Notes under the pieces: generated by a model | Databases searched by the model: none | The model's input: the letters and a program-made list of their open reading frames with translations, nothing else | What the model was told of the DNA's origin: nothing | Assembly (NCBI GenBank): GCA_021819535.1 | Contig: JAKAQU010000192.1 | Location: 1-6,078, forward strand | Source of the DNA: Pseudomonadota bacterium | GTDB taxonomy: Bacteria > Pseudomonadota > Alphaproteobacteria > Acetobacterales > Acetobacteraceae | Direction of reading: 5' to 3' | Length of the DNA stretch: 6,078 nucleotides | Program-made: the position numbers and the translations under genes | Part shown: piece after piece, positions 1-5,569 of the stretch | Layout of the letters: each line of letters begins with the position of its first letter | Numbering within the stretch: position 1 is the stretch's first letter

Positions 1-524
1 CGAAACCGCGCGGGATCGCGGCCATTGCCGATGGCGATCGGGGCGCGGGCGATGCCGAGCCGCCGCGCGTCATCCGCTTCCTCGCGGGAGACGGTGAAAT
101 AGATATCGGTGACGCGCCCGCCGAGCCATTCGAGCGCCAAAGCGAGCCCGCGCCGCCAGAGCGGCCCCGGCTGATTGAACAGAAATCCGTGGCAGGTATA
201 GGCGATGCGGGGCACGCCGGCGAGGCGGGCGGCAAACCGCGCCAAAAGCCCGCTGATCGGCATATGGCCATGCACGAGATCGGGTTTCTCCGCCCGGATC
301 AGCCGATAGAGCGCCCAGAAGGCGCGGGCCTGGGCGAGCGGCGAGAGGCTGCGCGCCATCGGTGCGGCGTGGATGCGAAACCCCTCCGCCCTGGCCTCGG
401 CGAAATGCGGCCCCTCGGCCGCAACGCCGATCGCCTCGTGGCCGGCGGCACGCATCGCCCGCATCACCGGCATGACGAAATGCCAGAGCGCGTAATCGAC
501 GCTGGTGACCTCGAGGATCTTCAA
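1..524 (-). CDS. Glycosyltransferase family 4, N-terminal part (runs off left edge)
   Basis: This is a probable GT-B fold sugar transferase of family GT4 that adds a nucleotide-sugar-derived residue to a surface polysaccharide or glycolipid in the cytoplasm or at the inner membrane; the acceptor cannot be told. The 174 visible residues hold the acceptor-binding N-terminal half: a first beta strand (KILEVTSVD, residues 2-10), LWHFVMPVMRAMRAAGHE (13-30), PDLVHGHMP (81-89), AYTCHGFLFN (108-117), then FTVSREEADD (143-152) and AIGNGRDPARF (164-174), the usual linker into the donor domain. The donor domain with its E-x7-E motif lies outside the window. The start chosen is TTG at 524-522, because the first strand begins there and the next in-frame ATG would delete it. 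This TTG shares two bases with the queC stop (TTGA), so the gene is probably translated by coupling; only a weak GGGAA lies 11 nt upstream. The overlap puts it in one transcript with queC, though no functional link is known to me. Confidence 0.88.
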   Translation of the reverse strand, partial: MKILEVTSVDYALWHFVMPVMRAMRAAGHEAIGVAAEGPHFAEARAEGFRIHAAPMARSLSPLAQARAFWALYRLIRAEKPDLVHGHMPISGLLARFAARLAGVPRIAYTCHGFLFNQPGPLWRRGLALALEWLGGRVTDIYFTVSREEADDARRLGIARAPIAIGNGRDPARF

Positions 525-1222
525 GCGGCGCGAAATTCCCGATAGCCGGCTTCGCGCAACGCGCAGGCCGGGCATGTGCCGCAGCCATAGCCCCAGTCAT
601 GCCGCGCCCCGCGCTCGCCGAGATAGCAGGTATGCGTCTCCTCGACGATCAGCGCGACCAGCGCCTCGCCGCCGAGATCGCGCGCGAGCCGCCAGCTCTC
701 GGCCTTGGAGAGCCACATCAGCGGGGTTTCGAGCACGAAACGCCGCGCCATGCCGAGATTGAGCGCGATCTGCATCGCCTTGATGGTGTCGTCCCGGCAA
801 TCGGGATAGCCGGAATAATCGGTCTCGCACATGCCGCCGATGACGCGCCGGAGATCGCGGCGATGGGCGATCGCGGCGGCGAGGGTCAGGAAAAGAAGAT
901 TGCGGCCGGGGACGAAGGTCGAGGGCAGCCCGTCGGCGCCGAGCGCGATGGCCGCATCACTGGTCAGCGCGGTCTCGCCGACCGCCGCCATCGCCGGGCC
1001 GAGATCGATCAGATGATCCTCCCCGAGCCGGCCGGGAAACGCCATGGCTGCCAATTTTTCGCGGAGGCGCGGCCGGCATTCGAGTTCCACCGCATGGCGC
1101 TGGCCGTAGCGGAAACCGACGGTCTCCACCTCCCGATACCGCGCGAGCGCCCAGGCGAGCGTGATCGTCGAATCCTGCCCGCCCGAGAACAAGACCAAAG
1201 CGTGATCGCCCCTCGCGTCCAT
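521..1222 (-). CDS. queC: 7-cyano-7-deazaguanine (preQ0) synthase QueC
   Basis: QueC converts 7-carboxy-7-deazaguanine plus ammonia and ATP to preQ0 in the cytoplasm, on the route to queuosine in tRNA. The 233-residue product has the normal family length. It carries the ATP-binding PP-loop SGGQDST (13-19), GQRH (40-43), the VPGRN segment (104-108), the ETDYSGYPDCR stretch (133-143) and a C-terminal zinc site made of C199 plus C214-x2-C217-x2-C220. All expected motifs are intact, so the enzyme should be active. The reading frame stays open upstream to 1303, but ATG at 1222-1220 is preferred: the PP-loop then starts at the usual distance, an AAGAAG purine run lies just upstream, and the longer form would cross the divergent promoter region. 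No queD, queE or folE is visible beside it; the downstream partner is a glycosyltransferase overlapping by TTGA. QueC-like proteins also occur in defence loci (Qat, some CBASS), but nothing else here supports that. Confidence 0.95.
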   Translation of the reverse strand: MDARGDHALVLFSGGQDSTITLAWALARYREVETVGFRYGQRHAVELECRPRLREKLAAMAFPGRLGEDHLIDLGPAMAAVGETALTSDAAIALGADGLPSTFVPGRNLLFLTLAAAIAHRRDLRRVIGGMCETDYSGYPDCRDDTIKAMQIALNLGMARRFVLETPLMWLSKAESWRLARDLGGEALVALIVEETHTCYLGERGARHDWGYGCGTCPACALREAGYREFRAA

Positions 1223-1239
1223 CCCGCTTCTTTGCCGCT

Positions 1240-1268
1240 CTTCGATCCCGCCTGGCAATGCCCTATAT
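1240..1268 (+). promoter_or_regulatory. Putative promoter for moeB-dsrE (divergent region)
   Basis: CTTCGA (1240-1245), a 17-bp spacer and CTATAT (1263-1268) fit the alphaproteobacterial housekeeping pattern CTTGAC-N17-CTATAT: the -10 is exact and the -35 matches in its first three bases. Transcription would start near 1275, giving a leader of about 27 nt before moeB. The opposite strand reads GATATAGG over the same bases, so the hexamer may also serve queC, but no good -35 is seen for that direction. Assigned by eye only. Confidence 0.4.
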
Positions 1269-1290
1269 CTTGCTCGCAGCCTCAGACGGC

Positions 1291-1295
1291 GGGAG
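1291..1295 (+). promoter_or_regulatory. Ribosome binding site of moeB
   Basis: GGGAG lies 6 nt before the ATG at 1302. It decides between this ATG and another at 1297, which is only 1 nt from the GGGAG and opens a two-codon frame. Confidence 0.7.
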
Positions 1296-1301
1296 AATGG
1301 C

Positions 1302-2105
1302 ATGAACCTCGATTTCAGCGAAGACGAACTCCAGCGCTATTCCCGCCACATCCTTCTCGGCGAGGTCGGTGCGATCGGCCAGGCGCGGCTCCGCGCGGCG
1401 AGTGTTCTCATCATCGGCGCCGGCGGCCTCGGCTCGCCGCTCCTCCTCTATCTCGCCGCCGCCGGCGTCGGGCGGATCGGCATCGTCGATGACGACCGGG
1501 TGGAGATTTCCAATCTCCAGCGCCAGATCGCCCACACGACCGCGCGGCTCGGCATGCATAAGACCCGCTCGGCGGCGATCGCGGCGCGCGAACTCAACCC
1601 CGAGGTCACATTGGTCGAGCATGACCACCGGCTCACCGCCGAGAACGCCCTCGCTCTGATCGCGGAGTATGACATCGTCTGCGACGGGTCGGATAATTTC
1701 GCGACGCGCTTTCTCGTCGCCGATGCCGCCGTGCTCGCGCGGCGCACGCTGGTGTCGGCGGCGGTTTTGCGTTTCGAGGGGCAGCTTGCGGTGTTTCGCC
1801 CCGATGGCCCCTGCTATCGCTGCCTCTATCCCACGGCACCGCCGCCGGGCGAGGTGCCGAGCTGCAGCGAAGCCGGCGTCCTCGGCGCCGTCACCGGCGT
1901 CATGGGTGCCCTGCAGGCGACCGAGGTTTTGAAGGAGATCACCGGCATCGGCGAAAGCCTGGCCGGGAGGCTTTTGCTGTGGGATGCGCTCGCGCCGCGT
2001 TTCCGCACCATTGCGCTGCAGCGCGACCCCGATTGCGCGCTCTGCGGCGCTCATCCCACCATCACCACGCTCGCGACGGCGGCGGAGACGGTCTGTGCCG
2101 GCTGA
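1302..2105 (+). CDS. moeB: MoeB/ThiF (HesA) family sulfur-carrier adenylyltransferase
   Basis: This E1-like enzyme uses ATP to adenylate the C-terminal Gly-Gly of a small ubiquitin-like sulfur carrier (MoaD in molybdopterin synthesis, ThiS in thiamine synthesis) so that it can receive sulfur; it acts in the cytoplasm. The 267 residues match MoeB length with a short C-terminal tail. Visible motifs are the N-terminal RYSRHILL (12-19), the nucleotide loop GAGGLGSP (39-46), the acidic DDD (63-65), SNLQRQ (70-75) with the ATP-contacting Arg, HKTRSA (86-91), DGSDNFATR (128-136), the conserved Cys188 before EAGVLG, and two structural zinc pairs, C171-x2-C174 and C245-x2-C248. There is no C-terminal rhodanese domain, so sulfur must come from another protein. 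The downstream DsrE-family gene overlaps by 11 nt and is a candidate partner. MoeB and ThiF cannot be separated safely from sequence alone; moeB is the conventional name and no moaD or thiS is in view. Confidence 0.9.
   Translation: MNLDFSEDELQRYSRHILLGEVGAIGQARLRAASVLIIGAGGLGSPLLLYLAAAGVGRIGIVDDDRVEISNLQRQIAHTTARLGMHKTRSAAIAARELNPEVTLVEHDHRLTAENALALIAEYDIVCDGSDNFATRFLVADAAVLARRTLVSAAVLRFEGQLAVFRPDGPCYRCLYPTAPPPGEVPSCSEAGVLGAVTGVMGALQATEVLKEITGIGESLAGRLLLWDALAPRFRTIALQRDPDCALCGAHPTITTLATAAETVCAG
2084..2087 (+). promoter_or_regulatory. Ribosome binding site inside moeB that sets the dsrE GTG start
   Basis: GGAG within the last codons of moeB lies 7 nt before the GTG at 2095. It supports that GTG as the start of the DsrE-family gene and implies translation within, and coupled to, moeB. 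Confidence 0.5.
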
Positions 2106-2475
2106 ACCGCTCGGCATTCTCCTCCTCGCCGGCGATCATGAGCGGGCGCATTATGCGTTCGTGCTCGCAACCAGTGCCGCAGCACTCGAGCGCCGGGTGA
2201 TCCTGTTCGCGACCAATGCCGGCTGCCATGCCCTCTGCGCCGATTGGTCGGGGCTTGCGGATGCGGCGCGGGATGAGGTGATCCGCGGCCGGGGGGTCGC
2301 GGGCCTCGCCGAGCTGCGCGAGGCGGCGCGAGCCCTCGGGGTGCGGCTCATGGCGTGCGAGGCCGGTCTCGCCGCCGCGATGATCGCGCCCGCCGATCTC
2401 CTGCCCGAGGTCGAAATCGCGGGGGCGACGAGCTTCCTCGGTGAGATCGGCGGCGGCCAGATGCTCGCCTTATGA
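2095..2475 (+). CDS. DsrE-family (DsrE/DsrF-like) small sulfur-relay protein
   Basis: The 126-residue product resembles the DsrE/DrsE_2 fold, whose members carry persulfide or relay sulfur in the cytoplasm. The first strand GILLLAGD (7-14) is followed by a helix HYAFVLATSAAA (19-30), the strand RRVILFATNAG (33-43), a region rich in Gly, Asp and Arg, the strand VRLMACEAG (83-91) and a C-terminal EIAGATSFLGEI (107-118), the order seen in this family. Three cysteines could carry sulfur: C44 and C48 (a C-x3-C pair) and C88 in the position where relatives often keep a Cys. The start is GTG at 2095, as no in-frame ATG lies nearby and the first strand begins just after it; the frame is open further up but there it overlaps moeB. 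Overlap with moeB by 11 nt argues for a joint role in sulfur transfer, which is inference. The 3' end overlaps the convergent esterase gene by 6 nt. Confidence 0.8.
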   Translation: MPAEPLGILLLAGDHERAHYAFVLATSAAALERRVILFATNAGCHALCADWSGLADAARDEVIRGRGVAGLAELREAARALGVRLMACEAGLAAAMIAPADLLPEVEIAGATSFLGEIGGGQMLAL

Positions 2476-3495
2476 GAGGCCGCTTCCGTGCCAGAAGCCG
2501 AGGATGGCCTCGGTCGCATCGACCGGCGTGCCCATCACCCATTGCGAGGCGGGGCGGCGGCGGGCGGCCTCCTCATCGACCGGAAAACCGTGATCGAGCC
2601 CGGCGATCCGCCAGGCCTCCACCGCCGGGGCGCGCCCATGCCCCCAGCGCCGACGGCTGATGCCAGGGGCGGGATGCTCGATCGCCGCGGACGCGAGGTC
2701 GATCCCGTGCAGCGCCGCCCATTGCCGCGCGAGATTTTCGCCATTGCCGGGATCGACCACCCGGTCGGCATCGCCATGCCAGATCGAAAGCCGTGGCCAG
2801 CGTCCCTTATGGTCGAGTTGCCCGGTGATCCGCGCGGCCCAATCGGCGGGTGACATCATCGCCGGCCCGGCATCGTGCATACGGAGGAGCGCCTCGCCGG
2901 CATTGCCGGCGCAGCCGACCGGAAGCCCGGCGATGACCGCCCCGGCGGCGAAGGTCTCGGGATAGGCGGCGAGCAGTACCGCGGCCATGGCGCCGCCGGC
3001 CGACAGACCGGCGACGAAGACCCGGTCCGGATCGCAACGAAACTGCCTGAGCGCGGCCTGGGTCATCTGCCGGAGCGACAGCACCTCGCCGCGGCCGCGT
3101 CTCGTGTCGGCAACGCTATACCAGGAGAAACAGCGGGCGTGATGATTGGCGGCGGCTTGTTCGGGGAGCACGAGCACGAAGCCATGCCGGCGTGCCGCCT
3201 CAACGAAGCCGCCGCTCACGGCGAATTCCTCCGCATCCTGGCGGCAGCCATGCAGCAGCATGACCAAAGCCGCCCCGGGCCGCCGCGCCCGCTCGGGGCG
3301 GAAGACCCGCATGGCGAGCCGCCCGGGATTGGAGCCGAATTCGGCGACATCCTGCCACTCGCCCCCGTCGTTTCCATCCCAAGGCATCAGAAAGCGCCCG
3401 ATTCCGGCGTGCCAGCCGCGCCAGAGCCGACGGCGGAGCCGCGCGAGCTGGTGGCGGGGCAGGACGGGCGCAGGCAAAAAACCTGACGAAAGCAT
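2470..3495 (-). CDS. PHB depolymerase family esterase (alpha/beta hydrolase)
   Basis: A serine esterase of the PHB depolymerase/LpqC family (Esterase_PHB type), whose members hydrolyse poly(3-hydroxybutyrate), short polyesters or feruloyl-type esters. With the ATG at 3495 the protein has 341 residues. The core begins near residue 50 (FGSNPGRLAMRVFRP, 53-67); LLHGCRQ (80-86) forms the oxyanion region, the nucleophile elbow is GLSAGG (163-168, Ser165), the acid is most likely Asp244 in WHGDADRVV (239-247), and the base is His302 in LDHGF. The triad looks complete. The first 40 residues are basic, with runs of Arg and Trp, and do not form a clear signal peptide, so the enzyme may be intracellular or exported another way. 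The frame begins at a GTG at 3504, but AGAAGG at 3504-3509 is well spaced for the ATG and too close for the GTG. The gene stands alone; a CTGC-N3-GCAG palindrome lies about 50 bp upstream. The natural substrate is not certain. Confidence 0.88.
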   Translation of the reverse strand: MLSSGFLPAPVLPRHQLARLRRRLWRGWHAGIGRFLMPWDGNDGGEWQDVAEFGSNPGRLAMRVFRPERARRPGAALVMLLHGCRQDAEEFAVSGGFVEAARRHGFVLVLPEQAAANHHARCFSWYSVADTRRGRGEVLSLRQMTQAALRQFRCDPDRVFVAGLSAGGAMAAVLLAAYPETFAAGAVIAGLPVGCAGNAGEALLRMHDAGPAMMSPADWAARITGQLDHKGRWPRLSIWHGDADRVVDPGNGENLARQWAALHGIDLASAAIEHPAPGISRRRWGHGRAPAVEAWRIAGLDHGFPVDEEAARRRPASQWVMGTPVDATEAILGFWHGSGLS

Positions 3496-3503
3496 GGATC
3501 CCA

Positions 3504-3509
3504 CCTTCT
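3504..3509 (-). promoter_or_regulatory. Ribosome binding site that sets the esterase ATG start
   Basis: Read on the minus strand, AGAAGG is followed by 8 nt and then ATG at 3495-3493. The upstream GTG at 3504-3502 overlaps the last base of this element, so it is unlikely to be used. Confidence 0.6.
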
Positions 3510-3542
3510 TTCATGGGGAGCTTTCGGCATATGGGGTGCGCT

Positions 3543-3559
3543 ATGCTGCGCCGCAGCAT
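3543..3559. repeat. Perfect 17-bp palindrome, CTGC-N3-GCAG type, possible PhaR operator
   Basis: ATGCTGCG, one central base, CGCAGCAT: both 8-bp arms match exactly. The inner part is CTGC-GCC-GCAG (3546-3556). As I recall, CTGC-N3-GCAG is the TGC-rich site described for PhaR, the repressor that controls polyhydroxyalkanoate genes and senses the polymer. It lies 48 bp upstream of the ATG of a PHB-depolymerase-family gene, a position suited to an operator. No T tract follows it on either strand and the one-base centre makes a poor hairpin loop, so a terminator role is less likely. The link to PhaR is inference. Confidence 0.5.
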
Positions 3560-3566
3560 GAAGAAA

Positions 3567-3606
3567 CGCATGGCTCAGGTGGTATATCTGCGCAAATCGC
3601 ATGGCT
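3567..3606 (+). repeat. Direct repeat CGCATGGCT x2, 31 bp apart
   Basis: The 9-mer occurs at 3567-3575 and 3598-3606, with starts 31 bp apart, close to three helical turns. Both copies lie in the intergenic region upstream of the esterase, beside the palindrome. They may be protein-binding half-sites or chance; nothing further identifies them. Confidence 0.3.
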
Positions 3607-3633
3607 AGCCGAGCCATTTCCGGATCGCCGGGT

Positions 3634-5424
3634 TCATGGCAGCGAGACCGCGACCGGCGGGATCTGCCGCTCGGCGAGCCAGAGTTTCAGCGCCTCCGCC
3701 GTCATCGGCCGCCCGATATAATAGCCCTGGCCCTCATCACACCCCCAGCCCGCGACCATCGCACAGATTTCCGCCGTTTCCACCCCTTCGGCGACGACAC
3801 GGTAACCGAGTTCGTGTGCCATCAGGATCGCCGCCTTGACGATCGCGCGGTCGCGGGCGCTGGTGGCGAGCACGCGGATGAAGGATTGATCGAGCTTGAC
3901 CACCGATGCCGGCATGGATTTGAGATAGGCGAGATTGCTGTAGCCGGTACCGAAATCATCGATCGCGATTTCGACCTCGAGGTCGCGAATGGCGCGCAAT
4001 TGCTGATGGACGAAGGTGCGGTTGGGCAGGAGGCTGCTTTCGGTGAATTCGAGCTCGATCGCCGCCGGCGGAAGATCGTAGCGGCGGAGGAGATCGGTGA
4101 TGCGGCCGACGATGTCGCTGTTCTGCAAATCCCCGGCCGAGACATTGATCGAGACGCGAAACAGCGGCTCGGTGCGGCGGAGTTCGGCGATTTCGCGCAT
4201 GGCGGCCTCCATCACCCAGTAGGTGAGGTCGGTCATCAGCGTGGTGTGTTCGACGAGCGGGATGAATTCGCCGGGTGAGACGGGGCCGAGTGTCGGATGG
4301 TTCCAGCGGATCAGCGCCTCGACCGCACGGCAGGCGCCGCTTTTGAAATCGAGCCGGGGCTGGAAGGCGAGCGTCAATTGCCCGGGCAGATCGAGCGCGC
4401 GGCGCAGCTCGCCGAGCAGCATATGCGCATCATGCCAGTCATTGGCGGCGCTCTGGCCGCTCGCCGCGGTCAGCATCCGCCCGACCGCGCGCGCCTCGTG
4501 CGCGGCCAGAACGCCGCGCTGCACGAGCGCCTGGTCGGTGAAATCGCCGAGCCGGAACGGCACCACCCCGATGCTCGGATGGAGCGCGACCGGCACCTCG
4601 CTGCTCATGGGGCGGCGGAAATGGCTTGCCATCTGATCGAGCTTTTCCTGCCAGCCCGGGGTTGCGGACGGGTCGAGCAGAAAGGCGAAGCGGAGCGAAA
4701 GCGGGTGGTAGATCGGGAATTTCTCCTCGAATACGGCCCGAATGCCGCGGATCATCGCGGTCGGCAATTCGCGCTCCCAGCGCGGGCCGAGGAGATTGAT
4801 ATGGGTCGGCAGATGATCGGGATCGGCGATGTCGATCATGACGAAGAGCCGGCTTTCGCCTTGATGGCGGCGGATGAGATCGGCGAGATCCTCGCCGAAC
4901 TGGGCGGCATTGGGAAGCCGGCTGGTCGGGTGCAGGCGGCCGGAGGCCTGGCGGAGTTCGATCACCGCCATCACCTGTGCGGCGAGGAGTTCGAGCGTGT
5001 GGCGCTCACTCGGCGAGAACTCACGCGGTTCATGGCCGATCAGGCAGAGCGCGCCGAGCGCGTGTCCGTCGCGGGTGATCAGCGGTGCGCCGGCGTAAAA
5101 ACGGATATGCGGCGGGCCGAGAACCAGGGGATTGTCACGAAATCGTGGGTCTTCGCTTGCATCATTGACCACGAGCGTCTGCTTGCCATGGACGACGTGG
5201 CTGCAAAACGCGATGCCGCGCGGAATTTCGCCGAGATCCGGGCCGTGGCGCGACTTGACCCATTGGCGTGCGTCGTCGATCAGGGCGATCAGCACCACTG
5301 GCACCGCAAAGAACCGCGCGGTGAGCAGGGTCAGGCGATCGAATTCGTCACTCGGCGGCGTATCGAGCAGGTTGAGCTGCCGTAACGCGGCCAGGCGCTC
5401 TGCTTCTTCGCTTGCGGCGAGCAC
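3634..5424 (-). CDS. GAF / degenerate GGDEF / EAL protein, probable c-di-GMP phosphodiesterase
   Basis: This 596-residue protein has no signal peptide or membrane segment and should be cytoplasmic. Residues about 25-157 form a GAF sensor domain (LIALIDDARQWVKSRHG at 45-61, AFCSHVV at 72-78, YAGAPL at 110-115, ALCLIG at 125-130). Residues about 166-316 follow the GGDEF fold from RLPNAAQF to SIGVVPF and the final helix ending in RAVGR, but the GGDEF signature is replaced by SLRFAFLL (243-250), so it cannot make c-di-GMP. Residues about 335-585 are an EAL domain with the expected catalytic set: E369-A-L, N427 in SINVS, E459 in EFTES, D489/D490 in DDFGTGYSN, K510, E546 in AEGVE and Q566 in GQGYY. 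It should hydrolyse c-di-GMP to pGpG, with GAF or the dead GGDEF giving control. The start is GTG at 5424-5422, backed by GAAAGG 6 nt upstream. The GAF ligand and cellular output cannot be read from the sequence. Confidence 0.95.
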   Translation of the reverse strand: MLAASEEAERLAALRQLNLLDTPPSDEFDRLTLLTARFFAVPVVLIALIDDARQWVKSRHGPDLGEIPRGIAFCSHVVHGKQTLVVNDASEDPRFRDNPLVLGPPHIRFYAGAPLITRDGHALGALCLIGHEPREFSPSERHTLELLAAQVMAVIELRQASGRLHPTSRLPNAAQFGEDLADLIRRHQGESRLFVMIDIADPDHLPTHINLLGPRWERELPTAMIRGIRAVFEEKFPIYHPLSLRFAFLLDPSATPGWQEKLDQMASHFRRPMSSEVPVALHPSIGVVPFRLGDFTDQALVQRGVLAAHEARAVGRMLTAASGQSAANDWHDAHMLLGELRRALDLPGQLTLAFQPRLDFKSGACRAVEALIRWNHPTLGPVSPGEFIPLVEHTTLMTDLTYWVMEAAMREIAELRRTEPLFRVSINVSAGDLQNSDIVGRITDLLRRYDLPPAAIELEFTESSLLPNRTFVHQQLRAIRDLEVEIAIDDFGTGYSNLAYLKSMPASVVKLDQSFIRVLATSARDRAIVKAAILMAHELGYRVVAEGVETAEICAMVAGWGCDEGQGYYIGRPMTAEALKLWLAERQIPPVAVSLP

Positions 5425-5430
5425 TCGTCA

Positions 5431-5436
5431 CCTTTC
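5431..5436 (-). promoter_or_regulatory. Ribosome binding site that sets the GTG start of the GAF-EAL gene
   Basis: Read on the minus strand, GAAAGG is followed by 6 nt and then GTG at 5424-5422. No in-frame ATG lies near, and the coding signal begins here, so the GTG is taken as the start. Confidence 0.6.
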
Positions 5437-5497
5437 GCGTGATCCCGCCTGAGCGGAAATGCCCGCCGGGACGAAAATGAACGTATCTCAATGTGCC

Positions 5498-5546
5498 ATA
5501 CCAATTCTTACAGAAGCGCTAACACAAAATATTCTTATTTTTGAAT
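5498..5546. other. AT-rich intergenic core upstream of the GAF-EAL gene
   Basis: These 49 bases have about 27 % G+C (13 of 49), in sharp contrast to the surrounding coding DNA. They sit between the end of the hydroxybutyryl-CoA dehydrogenase gene and the start of the GAF-EAL gene, both on the minus strand. The heptamer ATTCTTA occurs twice (5504-5510 and 5531-5537, starts 27 bp apart). The block probably contains the minus-strand promoter, but I could not fix a convincing -35/-10 pair; no hairpin with a T tract marks it as a terminator. Confidence 0.5.
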
Positions 5547-5569
5547 GGGCCGGCGGCGAAAGAGCGGGA

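Noticed and set aside
70..600. 176-codon minus-strand frame overlapping the glycosyltransferase
   Set aside because: It is a different frame from the GT4 gene, Arg-rich and without motifs; the real frame gives clear GT4 features across the same bases.
1297..1305. Two-codon frame ATG-GCA-TGA overlapping the moeB start, as a leader peptide
   Set aside because: Its ATG is only 1 nt from the ribosome binding site, whereas the moeB ATG at 1302 is correctly spaced; most likely chance.
599..1492. 297-codon plus-strand frame across queC and the moeB start
   Set aside because: It runs antisense through a complete QueC and then out of frame into moeB; no domain is visible.
1263..2117. 284-codon minus-strand frame opposite moeB
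   Set aside because: The composition is Arg/Ala/Gly/Glu-rich with no domain, and the plus strand encodes an intact MoeB with all motifs.
521..2475. QueC next to an E1-like protein as a deazaguanine or ubiquitin-like defence system (Qat, CBASS, Bil-type)
   Set aside because: QueC and MoeB are of normal length with housekeeping motifs and are divergently transcribed; no nuclease, cyclase, E2, JAB peptidase, ATPase or effector gene is present.
2875..3486. 203-codon plus-strand frame opposite the esterase
   Set aside because: It is antisense to a complete alpha/beta hydrolase with its catalytic triad, and no family is recognisable.
3601..3617. Short inverted repeat ATGGCT-N5-AGCCAT as a terminator for the GAF-EAL gene
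   Set aside because: The stem is only 6 bp and is followed on the minus strand by GCGATTTGCG rather than a T run, too weak to call an intrinsic terminator.
3601..5385. Long plus-strand open frames (225 and 362 codons) opposite the GAF-EAL gene
   Set aside because: They mirror the strongly supported minus-strand gene, have no recognisable domain and are the usual by-product of high GC content in the antisense frame.
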